This document shows, in pieces, positions 1 through 8,294 of a stretch of 64,000 nt of DNA. Numbering within the stretch: position 1 is the first letter of the stretch; each line of letters opens with the position of its first letter. Source of the stretch: Stercoripulliclostridium_A sp045577735 (GTDB lineage: Bacteria > Bacillota > Clostridia > Christensenellales > DTU072). The stretch is taken from contig JAZNIY010000017.1 in the NCBI GenBank assembly GCA_045577735.1, forward strand, positions 62,001 to 126,000. The letters run 5' to 3'. The position numbers and the translations under genes were made by a program. Under the pieces are notes generated by a model. It did no database searches. It was given only the letters and a program-made list of their open reading frames with translations, and was not told the origin of the DNA.

Positions 1-2
1 TA

Positions 3-1082
3 CGTGCCGGTATAGTTGGAATATTAGTTAACATTTTGCTTTTCGCAGGAAAAATCGTTGTGGGCTTAATATCAAGCTCCATAACCATTATCGCTGATGC
101 CGTTAACAATCTCGCCGATGCATCATCAAGCGTTGTTACCGTCATAGGTTTTAAGTTGAGCTCTCGCCCTGCAGACGAAGAACACCCCTTTGGCCACGAA
201 AGAATTGAGCAAATTTGCGCTCTTCTTATTGCCATTATAGTGCTTGCAGTAGGCGTACTACTAGGCAAATCGTCCATTGAGAAAATAATCACGCCCGAGC
301 CCATTATAGTTAGCGTTGCAACCTATATCGTACTTGCAATAAGCATTGTTGGCAAACTAGGTCTTATGTTTTTCTTCCGTTTGTACGGAAAAAAGATTAA
401 CTCGGACTCTCTCATCGCAAGTTCTGTCGATGCTAGGAACGATAGTATCTCCACTACTGCCGTACTAATTTCCACCATCGTTATTGGCACTACGGGAATT
501 AATATAGACGGCTATATGGGACTCGCAGTATCCATCTTTATTGTGGTTTCCGCCCTAATAATGTTCAAAGAGATTATAAGCCCCCTACTCGGAGAAAAAG
601 CCGACAAAGAGTTCACAATGGAGGTTAGAAAGAAAATTCTTGCTCACGAAAAGATTCTCGGCATACACGACCTTGTAATTCACCAATACGGAAAGACGGC
701 ATTCGTTACCGTACACGCAGAAATTGACGCCAAAGATGACTTTATCGCTTGCCACGATATAGTAGACAATATCGAAAGAGAGTTTTTGCTTGATGGCGTT
801 CACCTTTCCATACATATGGACCCCATAGAAACGGATAACCCTGAAGTTGAGGAGCACAAAAAACGTGCAATCAAAACGCTTAACGCCCTTGACGGAGATT
901 TACACTTGCACGATTTTAGAATAGTAAAGGGCGACACCCACACAAATATACTATTTGACGTTGTAGTTCCCTACGAAAAGAAGATAAGCCTTAAAGACAT
1001 ACACGAAGCCCTTGCAAAAGAATACGAAAACGATGAAACGCAATACTTCTTCGTCCTTGCTCTAGACAGAGAATATGCATAA
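3..1082 (+). CDS. Cation diffusion facilitator transporter, 5'-truncated by window edge
   Basis: Divalent metal/proton antiporter of the CDF family in the cytoplasmic membrane. The frame is open from base 3 and enters with RAGIVGILVN, so the true start lies outside the window and a TTG at 36 is not the start. Family motifs seen are the transmembrane metal-site segment ADAVNNLADASSS, the following HPFGHER, and a second ASSVDARNDS-like segment (metal-binding D residues). About four to five membrane segments precede a soluble C-terminal domain of about 150 residues with His/Asp-rich stretches, as is usual for the regulatory domain. The gene ends just before a strong terminator. The metal specificity (Zn, Mn or Fe) cannot be read from the sequence. 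Confidence 0.93.
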   Translation, partial: RAGIVGILVNILLFAGKIVVGLISSSITIIADAVNNLADASSSVVTVIGFKLSSRPADEEHPFGHERIEQICALLIAIIVLAVGVLLGKSSIEKIITPEPIIVSVATYIVLAISIVGKLGLMFFFRLYGKKINSDSLIASSVDARNDSISTTAVLISTIVIGTTGINIDGYMGLAVSIFIVVSALIMFKEIISPLLGEKADKEFTMEVRKKILAHEKILGIHDLVIHQYGKTAFVTVHAEIDAKDDFIACHDIVDNIEREFLLDGVHLSIHMDPIETDNPEVEEHKKRAIKTLNALDGDLHLHDFRIVKGDTHTNILFDVVVPYEKKISLKDIHEALAKEYENDETQYFFVLALDREYA

Positions 1083-1085
1083 AAG

Positions 1086-1113
1086 AAAAGCCCACCATTT
1101 GGTGGGCTTTAAA
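1086..1113. terminator. Bidirectional Rho-independent terminator
   Basis: A perfect 10-bp inverted repeat (AAAGCCCACC / GGTGGGCTTT) with a four-base loop lies between the convergent CDF gene and the sigma-factor gene. A/T runs on both sides allow it to serve either strand. Confidence 0.9.
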
Positions 1114-1131
1114 TTGCAAGAATTTATTTAC

Positions 1132-1923
1132 TTAACGTTTTTTATTCTTAGCCTTTGTTGGTAACTCATAGGCGTTATGATAACAAAATGCAAAAAATAT
1201 GGTAAGAATAATTGATATAATTGCACTATATAGCAGTAAAATCGTATTGGGACTAATTTCAATATGCCCTACAATATTTTCGTTTAGTCCACCGAAATTT
1301 AATCCTGCGATTTGTAACATATAGGTTAACTCTACTTCCAACCAAACGACCTCGACAACCAAACTAGCTACGAACAGCAATAGAAAAAGCATTGTAACAG
1401 AGCCTATTGCAATGAGTGATTTCTTAATCTTCGAAATTCCGGTATTATAAAACCAGCGTGCAGTAGAAGCGTTTATGCCAGTTATAAGGGATATTTCATT
1501 AAAAGTATAATTTCCTAACACTTTTAAGGTTATAATCTTTTTGCGTTTTTCATCCAGTCCTATTAGCATTTCGTCAAACCCATCGACGTTAGCATAGTTA
1601 CATATGCTATTTTTATTGCACAAGCTTTCAATATCGCTGGGAAGAACGATCTTTTTATCCTTTCTGATAACGTCAATAGTTGCATTTTTTATTACTTTAG
1701 TCAGCCAAGATATTTCATTGTCTTCGGGTAATTTGTCCACTTCCATACTCATCAGCTTTAATATTACGTTGTGCACCACGTCCTCGCTTTTGTAGTGGTC
1801 CTTGCAGACCATAAAAGCAATAGCATAAAGCTTATTGTATTGTGAAGAATAAAGCAACTCGATCCCCCTATTGCGATCCTTACGAATTAAATCGAATATT
1901 TGCTTCATTTCCTTATTGCTCAT
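1132..1923 (-). CDS. ECF-type sigma factor with C-terminal membrane domain
   Basis: Sigma-70 family (ECF) protein. A sigma-2 region spans about residues 20-93 (LYSSQYNKLYAIAFMVCKDH, SEDVVHNV, ISWLTKVIKNATIDVIRK). A sigma-4 helix-turn-helix spans about 118-170 (LKVLGNYTFNEISLITGINA). About 95 further residues carry two strong hydrophobic helices (about 170-195 and 228-250) joined by a loop, with a basic tail. I chose the ATG at 1923 because AAGG lies six bases upstream; a GTG two codons earlier is possible. The membrane tail is unusual, since ECF factors normally end after region 4. It is the second gene of a pair: the upstream gene ends 21 bases away and is also membrane-anchored, so it could be a partner or anti-sigma factor, but no known anti-sigma motif is visible. 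Confidence 0.8.
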   Translation of the reverse strand: MSNKEMKQIFDLIRKDRNRGIELLYSSQYNKLYAIAFMVCKDHYKSEDVVHNVILKLMSMEVDKLPEDNEISWLTKVIKNATIDVIRKDKKIVLPSDIESLCNKNSICNYANVDGFDEMLIGLDEKRKKIITLKVLGNYTFNEISLITGINASTARWFYNTGISKIKKSLIAIGSVTMLFLLLFVASLVVEVVWLEVELTYMLQIAGLNFGGLNENIVGHIEISPNTILLLYSAIISIILTIFFAFCYHNAYELPTKAKNKKR

Positions 1924-1944
1924 TCGCACCTTCCAACGTCAATA

Positions 1945-2604
1945 CTATAACTCGACAAATGCACCTAAAAGTTTTTCTGCTACACCGAGTGCTTTTTCGT
2001 ATTTGTACTCGTAATCAACAGCCAGGCTATCGTCAATCAAAAACTCCATTTCGATAGAATAATCTTTAGTATGATGCCTAACTAGTATATTATAACCCAC
2101 TCTTGAATCCTTACTTCCCACACTTTCCACCTTGCATTTTCTATCCAATATCCTAACGTTTTCCGAAAAATAATCGGAAAATCCTTTGTAGGTTTCTTTT
2201 CGCATCGTTAAACTCGGTTTTATCCCGACAAACAAAAAAGCACTTCTTTTTAACGGCGTAGCTACCTTTATATTTATTCTGCTATACAGCTCACCCTCAA
2301 TTATAGCATTCGCGTAATAAGAATATTGCTCCGTCTTTTTAATGTCCTCTCCCTCTTTATAGTAGCTTATAGCATGAAAACTTTCATCATAGTCAACTAT
2401 TACTCTAGAACTGTTAACGTAACAACCAACACCATCTATTAAGTTTAGAAAGCTACCTTCATCGCACTCAACTTGTTGTTTTAATAGAGTCCTTTCTTCC
2501 TTTGAATAGGCCGTCATTTCCACGCACCAAACACCCAAAATAATACCCAAAATCAACAATATGATTAAAGATACAAATATTACGTATTTAATACTTTTGA
2601 TCAT
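1945..2604 (-). CDS. Membrane-anchored hypothetical protein, partner of the sigma factor
   Basis: Family not recognised. The protein has 219 residues: one N-terminal hydrophobic helix (about residues 5-28) and then an extracytoplasmic domain of mixed alpha/beta character without cysteine pairs or obvious catalytic motifs. The start has a good ribosome site (AAAGGAGTCC before ATG). It is first in a two-gene unit and lies directly upstream of the membrane-tailed ECF sigma gene. A role in sensing or sigma control is inferred from position only. Confidence 0.6.
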   Translation of the reverse strand: MIKSIKYVIFVSLIILLILGIILGVWCVEMTAYSKEERTLLKQQVECDEGSFLNLIDGVGCYVNSSRVIVDYDESFHAISYYKEGEDIKKTEQYSYYANAIIEGELYSRINIKVATPLKRSAFLFVGIKPSLTMRKETYKGFSDYFSENVRILDRKCKVESVGSKDSRVGYNILVRHHTKDYSIEMEFLIDDSLAVDYEYKYEKALGVAEKLLGAFVEL

Positions 2605-2760
2605 AAGGACTCCTTTTTAGTTTTCCATCTAATTATATAAACGCACAAGACGTAGTAAATTGTTGGTGCTATTATTCAATTTTTAATAATTTCGTTCACA
2701 AGGAAAATGTCTATGATACAAGAGTGGTCTAACCTGCACAAAAAAAACAACGAGTACTCG

Positions 2761-2880
2761 CGAATAAAACGCGCTAGTTTGGATGCTCCCCGACGCAAAA
2801 TTAAAAACTCTCACGACGGGACTTTACTAAGGGTAAACGACCGAGGGAGGCTCTTGTTTTGTGATGTTGTTCGCTAAAAT
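2761..2880. repeat. Intergenic hairpin repeat, copy 1
   Basis: This copy is degenerate relative to 2912-3037. Shared blocks are AAAACGCG(C/T)TAGTTT, CGACGGGA, TTTAC...GTAAA, CGACCGAGG-like and TTGTTCGCTAAAAT. On the minus strand it can form a stem around a TTTAC/GTAAA inner pair and is followed by T-rich DNA. The two copies are about 150 bases apart in the same orientation, and no gene is supported within them. Confidence 0.65.
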
Positions 2881-2911
2881 GCGCGGTGGGTTGTAGTTGG
2901 TTTATGTATTG

Positions 2912-3037
2912 CCTCTTAAAACGCGTTAGTTTAGATGAAGAACAAGCAAAAAGAAATCCCTCCGACGGGAGTTTACTTGGCGTAAATGACCGAGGAGGGG
3001 TTTTGTCTTTTGTGAAGTTGTTCGCTAAAATAACGTG
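2912..3037. repeat. Intergenic hairpin repeat, copy 2 (terminator-like)
   Basis: The outer stem is CCCTCC (about 2958) with GGAGGG (about 2994), and the inner stem is TTTAC with GTAAA. Read on the minus strand the stem is followed by ATTTCTTTTT, so this copy can end the transcript of the 53-codon gene just upstream. Apparent short frames across it (a PPRSFTPSKLPSEG-like translation) are by-products of the repeat. Confidence 0.65.
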
Positions 3038-3039
3038 TT

Positions 3040-3201
3040 TTACCATTCTTTGGCCCCATCATGCTTCACATCATCATAAAACTCGAAATACTTGCGTTTC
3101 TGCTCTGCAAGCGCTCTTTCTCTTGCGCGCTTTTTTGCGAGCTCTTCCTTGGTTAATACCTTTTTAGGAGTTGTAGTGGTGGTTGTCTTTTTTTCTTCCA
3201 T
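3040..3201 (-). CDS. Small basic/acidic coil protein of 53 residues
   Basis: It begins MEEKKTTTTTTPKK and ends HDGAKEW, with a highly charged Lys/Arg/Glu-rich helix (EELAKKRARERALAEQKRK) in between. The ATG lies two bases after the yhbY stop codon, so translation is probably coupled to yhbY; there is no independent Shine-Dalgarno. Family unknown. The charge pattern suggests a ribosome- or nucleic-acid-associated peptide, which is inference. It ends at the edge of the hairpin repeat. Confidence 0.6.
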   Translation of the reverse strand: MEEKKTTTTTTPKKVLTKEELAKKRARERALAEQKRKYFEFYDDVKHDGAKEW

Positions 3202-3203
3202 AA

Positions 3204-3497
3204 TTATCTGGGCAAAATGATTTTAGGCTCTTTGTGGTTGCGTTTGTAAAGAATACACTTGCTACCAATGGCGCAAACAGGTTCGGCTCCGGTGAGTTCA
3301 GCAAGTTCAGCTAGCGCCAACTTTGCATCGTAATCGGAGTTGCGAAGCACGGTAATTTTGATTATTTCTCTTGCCTCAAGCGCTTTGTTGATTTCGCTTG
3401 CCATAACCTCGGTAACGCCACCCTTTCCTACTTGGAAAATGGGATCAAGGTTGCTACCTATAGCTTTAAGATAACTGCGTTGTTTACTTGTTAACAT
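3204..3497 (-). CDS. yhbY: YhbY family RNA-binding protein (CRM domain)
   Basis: A single CRS1/YhbY (CRM) domain protein of 97 residues, the normal family length, associated with pre-50S ribosomal particles. Diagnostic features are the start LTSKQRSYLKAIGSNLDPIFQVGKGG, which contains the GxGG-type RNA-binding loop, and a C-terminal GSKCILYKRN. It is part of a tight minus-strand unit: M20 peptidase, ABM-domain protein, yhbY, 53-residue protein, with gaps of 9, 1 and 2 bases. Confidence 0.92.
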   Translation of the reverse strand: MLTSKQRSYLKAIGSNLDPIFQVGKGGVTEVMASEINKALEAREIIKITVLRNSDYDAKLALAELAELTGAEPVCAIGSKCILYKRNHKEPKIILPR

Positions 3498-3498
3498 A

Positions 3499-3801
3499 TT
3501 AATACTCCTCTATTTCGAACTCTTTGAGCACCTCTTTATAGTCGCGATACTTGTTAATAATAGCAATATGGGGACGCTCTTTTGCTGAGTCAAGGTGTTT
3601 TTCGCAATCAGCTTTACTTTCCCACAACTCTTCAAAAACAATCTTTAACGCGCCCTTTTGATTATAGGATACACAATTAAAATAAAGGTTGCCCTCGTCA
3701 AGCTTGCTTGCTATGGCGTGAGCTTTACAAGCAATCAAGAATACCTTTCTTATTTCTTCGTCTTTGGAAAGACATAAACTTTTTATTTTTAGTAGATACA
3801 T
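3499..3801 (-). CDS. Antibiotic biosynthesis monooxygenase (ABM)-fold protein
   Basis: A protein of 100 residues with the pattern of the ABM/YgiN dimeric alpha-beta barrel: an N-terminal strand, a helix with many Ala (LIACKAHAIASKLDEGNLYFN), a strand, the FEELWESKADCEKHLDSAKERPH segment, and a final helix. The family includes small quinol monooxygenases and heme-degrading enzymes, and the substrate here is unknown. GAGGAAAAT precedes the ATG. It is the second gene of the peptidase-yhbY unit. Confidence 0.75.
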   Translation of the reverse strand: MYLLKIKSLCLSKDEEIRKVFLIACKAHAIASKLDEGNLYFNCVSYNQKGALKIVFEELWESKADCEKHLDSAKERPHIAIINKYRDYKEVLKEFEIEEY

Positions 3802-3810
3802 ATTTTCCTC

Positions 3811-5211
3811 TTAACACTTTTTGATTAGGCGTAGATAGAACTCAACGGCTTCCCATATACCCTTAAAGGTAATGCGCTCGTTATGTCCGTGTATCGTTCT
3901 TCTTTCCTCGGCACTCATGGATTGTGCGCTAAAGCGATATACTTTGTCGGAAATCTTGCCGTAATGTTGTGAGTCGGAGCAAGCGAACATTAGGTATGGA
4001 GTTACAACGGCATCGGGGAAGGTTTCGCCTACTGCTTCTTTTACAATTTCGAACTCTTCACAATCGGTGCGTGACACAACAGAGGGATTATTACCGTTAA
4101 CGATATTAACTTCTACTCTATCGTCGTTAATTACCTTCTTTACGTATTCAACCGTGCTTTCCATAGTTTCGCCGGTCATTATACGGAAGTTAGAAAGCAT
4201 TTCTGCTTGAGCAGGGAGTACGTTACGTCCGTTGGAGCCCTTCATTTGGGTAAATGCACAAGTGGTACGCATAAGTGCGTTGATTTCTCCACCACCCATT
4301 TTGCCTATTAAGGAAAGAACGGGTTTGAAGAGCCACATATTTGCAAATATTAGTCGGTACAAGAAGGTAGAACGTCTACCTAGAGTATCGAAAAGTGCCA
4401 AAGTGGGAGCAGTAAAGTTGGCTTTAAAGGGTTTGCTTTCAATCTTACAGCAAGCTTTGGAAAGAATACCTATGGGAGTTTTTGCGGGAGGGCTAGAAGC
4501 GTGTCCACCCTTTGATTTTACGGTATAGGAAAGATTTAACATACCCTTTTCTGCAATACCTATAACGGCAACTCTGTCCTTAACGCCGGGGAATACGTTT
4601 TGTACTACGGCACCACCCTCGTCAACTACAAGTTGAACGTTTACGCCACGGCGAGCAAATTCGTCAACGATGGCGGGACAGGTGGGACCGGATATTTCTT
4701 CGTCACCTGCAAAGCAAAGATATATATCGTTTTTAGGAGTAAAGCCTTCCTTAATTAGCGTTTCTACTGCTTGAAGACATCCGTTCAAGGTTGACTTGGT
4801 ATCAAGAGTACCTCTGCCCCAAAGTGTTTCACCCTCTATGATGCCGGCAAAGGGCTCTTTTTCCCAACCACTTTCGTCAACTTCAACCACGTCAAAGTGT
4901 GACATAAGAACGGTTGCTTTTTCGTCACTCATTCCCTTCCAATGGAATACGATACCGCGCCTACCAATATTTTCTTTAACACAAGTAGCGTGTACTACGG
5001 GGAATAATTCAACGAGTTTATCTTCAAACTTCTTAAATTCAGCATCGTCTTCAAGAGAGTAATCGGCATTTGAAATGGTCTTACAAAGCACCATTTCACG
5101 AAGGTCGTTAACAGCCTTTTCCTTGTCAAATGAAACGGGTTCTACAGCCTTTTCCACCCTAGCTTTGGGCTTAAACATAAGAGCTCTTAATAATAGAATT
5201 AAAGTTAGCAT
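3811..5211 (-). CDS. M20 family metallopeptidase (carboxypeptidase PM20D1/CPG2-like)
   Basis: A di-zinc amidohydrolase/peptidase of 466 residues. Metal and catalytic motifs are visible: MSHFDVV (His and Asp), GRGTLDTKST (bridging Asp), CFAGDEEISGP (general base Glu and metal Glu), and a later GHNERI His near the C terminus. The lid/dimerisation domain lies in the middle (KSKGGHASSPP is typical). The N-terminal hydrophobic stretch MLTLILLLRALMF may be a membrane anchor or uncleaved signal, as in PM20D1-like proteins. Probable roles are hydrolysis of N-acyl amino acids or dipeptides. It is the first gene of a four-gene unit, with AGGTG six bases before the start. Confidence 0.88.
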   Translation of the reverse strand: MLTLILLLRALMFKPKARVEKAVEPVSFDKEKAVNDLREMVLCKTISNADYSLEDDAEFKKFEDKLVELFPVVHATCVKENIGRRGIVFHWKGMSDEKATVLMSHFDVVEVDESGWEKEPFAGIIEGETLWGRGTLDTKSTLNGCLQAVETLIKEGFTPKNDIYLCFAGDEEISGPTCPAIVDEFARRGVNVQLVVDEGGAVVQNVFPGVKDRVAVIGIAEKGMLNLSYTVKSKGGHASSPPAKTPIGILSKACCKIESKPFKANFTAPTLALFDTLGRRSTFLYRLIFANMWLFKPVLSLIGKMGGGEINALMRTTCAFTQMKGSNGRNVLPAQAEMLSNFRIMTGETMESTVEYVKKVINDDRVEVNIVNGNNPSVVSRTDCEEFEIVKEAVGETFPDAVVTPYLMFACSDSQHYGKISDKVYRFSAQSMSAEERRTIHGHNERITFKGIWEAVEFYLRLIKKC

Positions 5212-5317
5212 ATTTCACCTCTTAAAATATGATAACACTAAATCATTAACTTTTCAAGTTAAGCGTAATTACTTTCATAAATTTTGCTAAATTTGCGCAA
5301 AAAAGAAAGGGCACCTA

Positions 5318-5514
5318 GTCGCTCTTCCCGTAGGGAATTGCGACAACTAAATAAATCCTTACGGATTTGTGATATTCGTCTAACGACGAGTGATATTGCC
5401 TTACGGCAGTGATATTCGCCTACGGCGAGTTATGGATTTATTTAATATCACTTTGGCGTAGCCAAAATATAACTGCTTGTAAAACAAGCAATACAACTTT
5501 TTGCCACAAGGCTA
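5318..5514. repeat. Array of mini-hairpins in a 450-bp intergenic region
   Basis: Eight short inverted repeats follow one another: GTCGC-TTCCC/GGGAA-GCGAC (5318-5344), AAATCC/GGATTT (5353-5368), TCGT/ACGA, TGCC/GGCA, TCGCC/GGCGA, TTTGGC/GCCAAA, GCTTGT/ACAAGC and TTTTGCC/GGCTAAAA. Three of them are separated by the same octamer GTGATATT (5369, 5390, 5409). A longer outer pairing, TAAATAAATCC with GGATTTATTTA (about 5433), could enclose the middle hairpins as a multi-branched fold. No coding frame is supported between 5212 and 5661. Confidence 0.65.
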
Positions 5515-5552
5515 AAAATATAACTTATTAAACTTAATCTTTTGTGGATAAG

Positions 5553-5595
5553 AAAAGCCCACCATATTTCGCTTTTTGCGAAGTATAGTGGGCTA
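5553..5595. terminator. Terminator of the large lipoprotein gene
   Basis: A long inverted repeat (AGCCCACYATA... / ...TATAGTGGGCT with an inner TTCGC/GCGAA) ends in a T-run on the minus strand, downstream of the lipoprotein stop codon. Confidence 0.8.
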
Positions 5596-5661
5596 TACTT
5601 TTGTTATGAACTAAAAATCCCTAATAGAAGAGACCTTAAAGTGCCCTTAAATATTTCATAA

Positions 5662-8121
5662 CTAACTCTTTATTAATTGTATAACAGTATAGTCAGTATA
5701 TTCAAAGTAATACTCGCTTTCTTGAAAAACCAGTTCGAAACAGATGATATCTCCGCCTTCCGGGTTGGAATAGCTAATAATTCCATTTTCTTTCAAAATC
5801 ACACTCTCCTTTTTTGTTGTTTCACACTCTTTTATATGAAAATCATCAACAAACACAACCAAGCTCTCAAGAATTTCGACTTTTAAATTATTATGCCAAT
5901 TGTTATCTACTTTGCCCTCCACAGGAACAATAAATTGTCTTAGGTCTATTTCAAGTTGAGATTGACCATCTACAAATTCAAAGGTTTGCAGTGATGAAAT
6001 ACTGAATTTTGGTGTTTTTTTGATATTAAACATAAAACTTTCGTAGTTTTTGGTATCCGAATATTCAAACGTACAATATTCATTGGGTTCAAAATATGCG
6101 ATAATATATTTTCCAAGCACTTCCTTTTCCATATTCTCGGAAGCGATTGTATCATCAATATAACTAATATCCTCTGGATTTGTTTTAGTATATAGTATTC
6201 CTTTATCTTTTATTTTAGCTATTAAATCTTCATCAAGATTTTCCATATCGACAATTTTCTCCTCTTTTTCGAGTTCATATAGATATAATTTACAGTGTTC
6301 CAAATTCATATTTTCAATATGGAAATCTAACAAATACCCAGGATATAATGGAGCATCGATAAATTCAACGTCTATTATCTCACTGCCCCTATAAGGATAT
6401 GGAGCACTTACTTCCGCATGTATTTCATACCCATAAGAGTATGAATCACCTATAAAAACATTATTTTGTACAAAACAAATATTTATATTATCTAGTAAGC
6501 TAATCGTCAGAGCGTAAGCACCATAAGTAGATGGCAATTCTAGCCCCTCTATTCCCGTATAATCAACCGAGTACAAACGAGCGTCGCAGTCCAAAGCGTT
6601 TGAAATGCCAGAAACAAAATCGTTTTGTTCCTCACTTGAAAGGCCTTCCGGTTGCTCTTCTATAATATATGTAAGGTTTGGAACCATTTCTTCACTCAAA
6701 TTAATTGCGTATTTGTTTAGCGTCATTTCATATTGGAACGTTGCTTCGTGGTTTGAATATCCCTTCAAATTCTCCAAAGCATCACTGCCCAGCTTCTTTT
6801 TGTCAATCGTTAGGAACAATGGCGATTTTACAAAAACACCTTCCTCAAATTCTGCCAACCTTGTATATTCAACAAATACTATTTCTTCAGAAGGTATTTC
6901 TTCCGTAAGCGAGCCTTTCTTGTACCATTTTTCGTCCCTATAGTCTACTTCGTGGTATTCCTCCCCAACTTTGTGAGCTTGAACGTTTATTACAAAGTTT
7001 TGTAATGACAAAAGTGATTGTTGTTGCCACGTGTTATTTGAAAAATACTTCAAAGACATATATTTGCTAGCATCTTCCTTTTCAATTAACGGTACACCAA
7101 CGGCCTGTACTAACGGCACAACTACGCCCTCTTCCCCTTCGACCATTAGGTCTTTGTATTGGATGCACTCAAGGAGGTACCTGGGAGATAGTGAGGAACT
7201 ATTTGCTAAAAACATCTTTTCAATATCAAAAGTTGCAAAAGTGTTAGTTCCGTATGTAAGTTCATTTGCCGTAATTTCAATTTTTATAGGATTGGAATAT
7301 TGTACGGCATAAAAATCGGTTGCTTCAATTTGTGCTAATGCCAAATATCTTCCAGGAGCAAGGTAGTTACCCGCGTTAGACATAAACTTAAATTGCGCGC
7401 CATTGTATGAGCCAACTTGATTTTGTAGTACGTATTCATACTTGTTTTCTGCTAGTTCATAACCCCTATCGTCTTTAATTATGGGATAGGATATTACTCT
7501 ACCCTCCAAGTCACTTGTTGATTTGGTTAGCAAACAAAAAGCTTTCCCTTCAAAAATAGATTGTGCGTGCTCTATTTTGTAATACTCTTGCCCAGCCTCC
7601 AACTCAACGTCTACTATTGAAGACTCTCCCGCTTCCCCTATTTTTCCAACCGAAAGAGTTATGGGCTCCCCTGCACCTTTCTTAATTTCTATCATCAGGT
7701 CTTGAGTGAGGTCGCCATAAGAAGCCGTAAAGGTTAATTTGTAGGAACCAGCTGTACTTTCCGCACTTTCACCATTTTTTAAAAATGCAAAAAAGTTGTT
7801 AACTTCCTCATACTTTCCACTCTCGTTTTTTGCATAGGGCTTGCAAGTGTATTGCTCTTTGTCAAGTAACTTTTTCGTACCATTGGAATAGGTATAGTAA
7901 ACCTTGACGTCGTCTAAAGTGAAGGCCTCCTCGTTTCCATCTATTTTATCAAGCGCAAACGTGTAAAAATTGGGATTCGTGCAGTCCTTTACGTAAACGT
8001 CTATCCCGGTAATTGTAACCTTTATATTTTCAGCTTTTTTCGAAGTACACGCATTAAGCCCAAAAACACAAATTAATACAAAGAGCGCTATGACTAATAC
8101 TATCAAAAATCTTTTTTTCAT
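5662..8121 (-). CDS. Large extracellular lipoprotein, 819 residues, function unknown
   Basis: The signal peptide ends in a lipobox (VFGLNAC, Cys25), so the mature protein should be lipid-anchored outside the cell. The rest is beta-rich with several Ig-like stretches. The first domain (about 35-150) has FTLDDVKVYYTYSNGTKK and AGSYKLTFTASYGDLTQDL, a bacterial Ig/Big-like pattern. No enzymatic motif is recognised. The start is well supported (AAGGAGATATTGT before ATG). Its predicted promoter has TGTACA, a 17-base gap and TATAAT, and the palindrome TGTACATATTATGTACA covers the -35 and spacer, so the divergent XRE protein probably represses it. Family unknown to me. Confidence 0.8.
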   Translation of the reverse strand: MKKRFLIVLVIALFVLICVFGLNACTSKKAENIKVTITGIDVYVKDCTNPNFYTFALDKIDGNEEAFTLDDVKVYYTYSNGTKKLLDKEQYTCKPYAKNESGKYEEVNNFFAFLKNGESAESTAGSYKLTFTASYGDLTQDLMIEIKKGAGEPITLSVGKIGEAGESSIVDVELEAGQEYYKIEHAQSIFEGKAFCLLTKSTSDLEGRVISYPIIKDDRGYELAENKYEYVLQNQVGSYNGAQFKFMSNAGNYLAPGRYLALAQIEATDFYAVQYSNPIKIEITANELTYGTNTFATFDIEKMFLANSSSLSPRYLLECIQYKDLMVEGEEGVVVPLVQAVGVPLIEKEDASKYMSLKYFSNNTWQQQSLLSLQNFVINVQAHKVGEEYHEVDYRDEKWYKKGSLTEEIPSEEIVFVEYTRLAEFEEGVFVKSPLFLTIDKKKLGSDALENLKGYSNHEATFQYEMTLNKYAINLSEEMVPNLTYIIEEQPEGLSSEEQNDFVSGISNALDCDARLYSVDYTGIEGLELPSTYGAYALTISLLDNINICFVQNNVFIGDSYSYGYEIHAEVSAPYPYRGSEIIDVEFIDAPLYPGYLLDFHIENMNLEHCKLYLYELEKEEKIVDMENLDEDLIAKIKDKGILYTKTNPEDISYIDDTIASENMEKEVLGKYIIAYFEPNEYCTFEYSDTKNYESFMFNIKKTPKFSISSLQTFEFVDGQSQLEIDLRQFIVPVEGKVDNNWHNNLKVEILESLVVFVDDFHIKECETTKKESVILKENGIISYSNPEGGDIICFELVFQESEYYFEYTDYTVIQLIKS

Positions 8122-8246
8122 ACAATATCTCCTTACATCTTTTTAATGTATACAGGTATATAACTTCAATAACACCTCTTGTGGCTCATCGTAGTTTGAA
8201 TATGCAGAGAAAACCACCTTCCTTCGCGTATAGTATTATAATTTTT

Positions 8247-8293
8247 TGTACATAATATGTACATCTATGCCAATTATAGTACAGATAATGTAC
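8247..8293. promoter_or_regulatory. Two operators for the divergent XRE regulator
   Basis: Site 1 is TGTACATAATATGTACA (8247-8263), a perfect 17-base palindrome. Site 2 is GTACAGATAATGTAC (8279-8293), the same GTAC-N7-GTAC architecture with one imperfect position. Their centres are about 31 bp apart, three helical turns, so dimers could bind side by side on one face. Site 1 overlaps the lipoprotein promoter and site 2 abuts the XRE start codon, which fits joint autorepression and repression of the lipoprotein. Confidence 0.75.
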
Positions 8294-8294
8294 A

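Noticed and set aside
2801..3046. 81-codon minus-strand frame with PPRSFTP-like sequence
   Set aside because: It is the translation of the intergenic repeat and overlaps a better-supported small gene and its terminator-like hairpin.
5318..5514. CRISPR array
   Set aside because: Units are 19-21 bases with changing palindromes and no constant repeat with unique spacers; no cas genes in the window.
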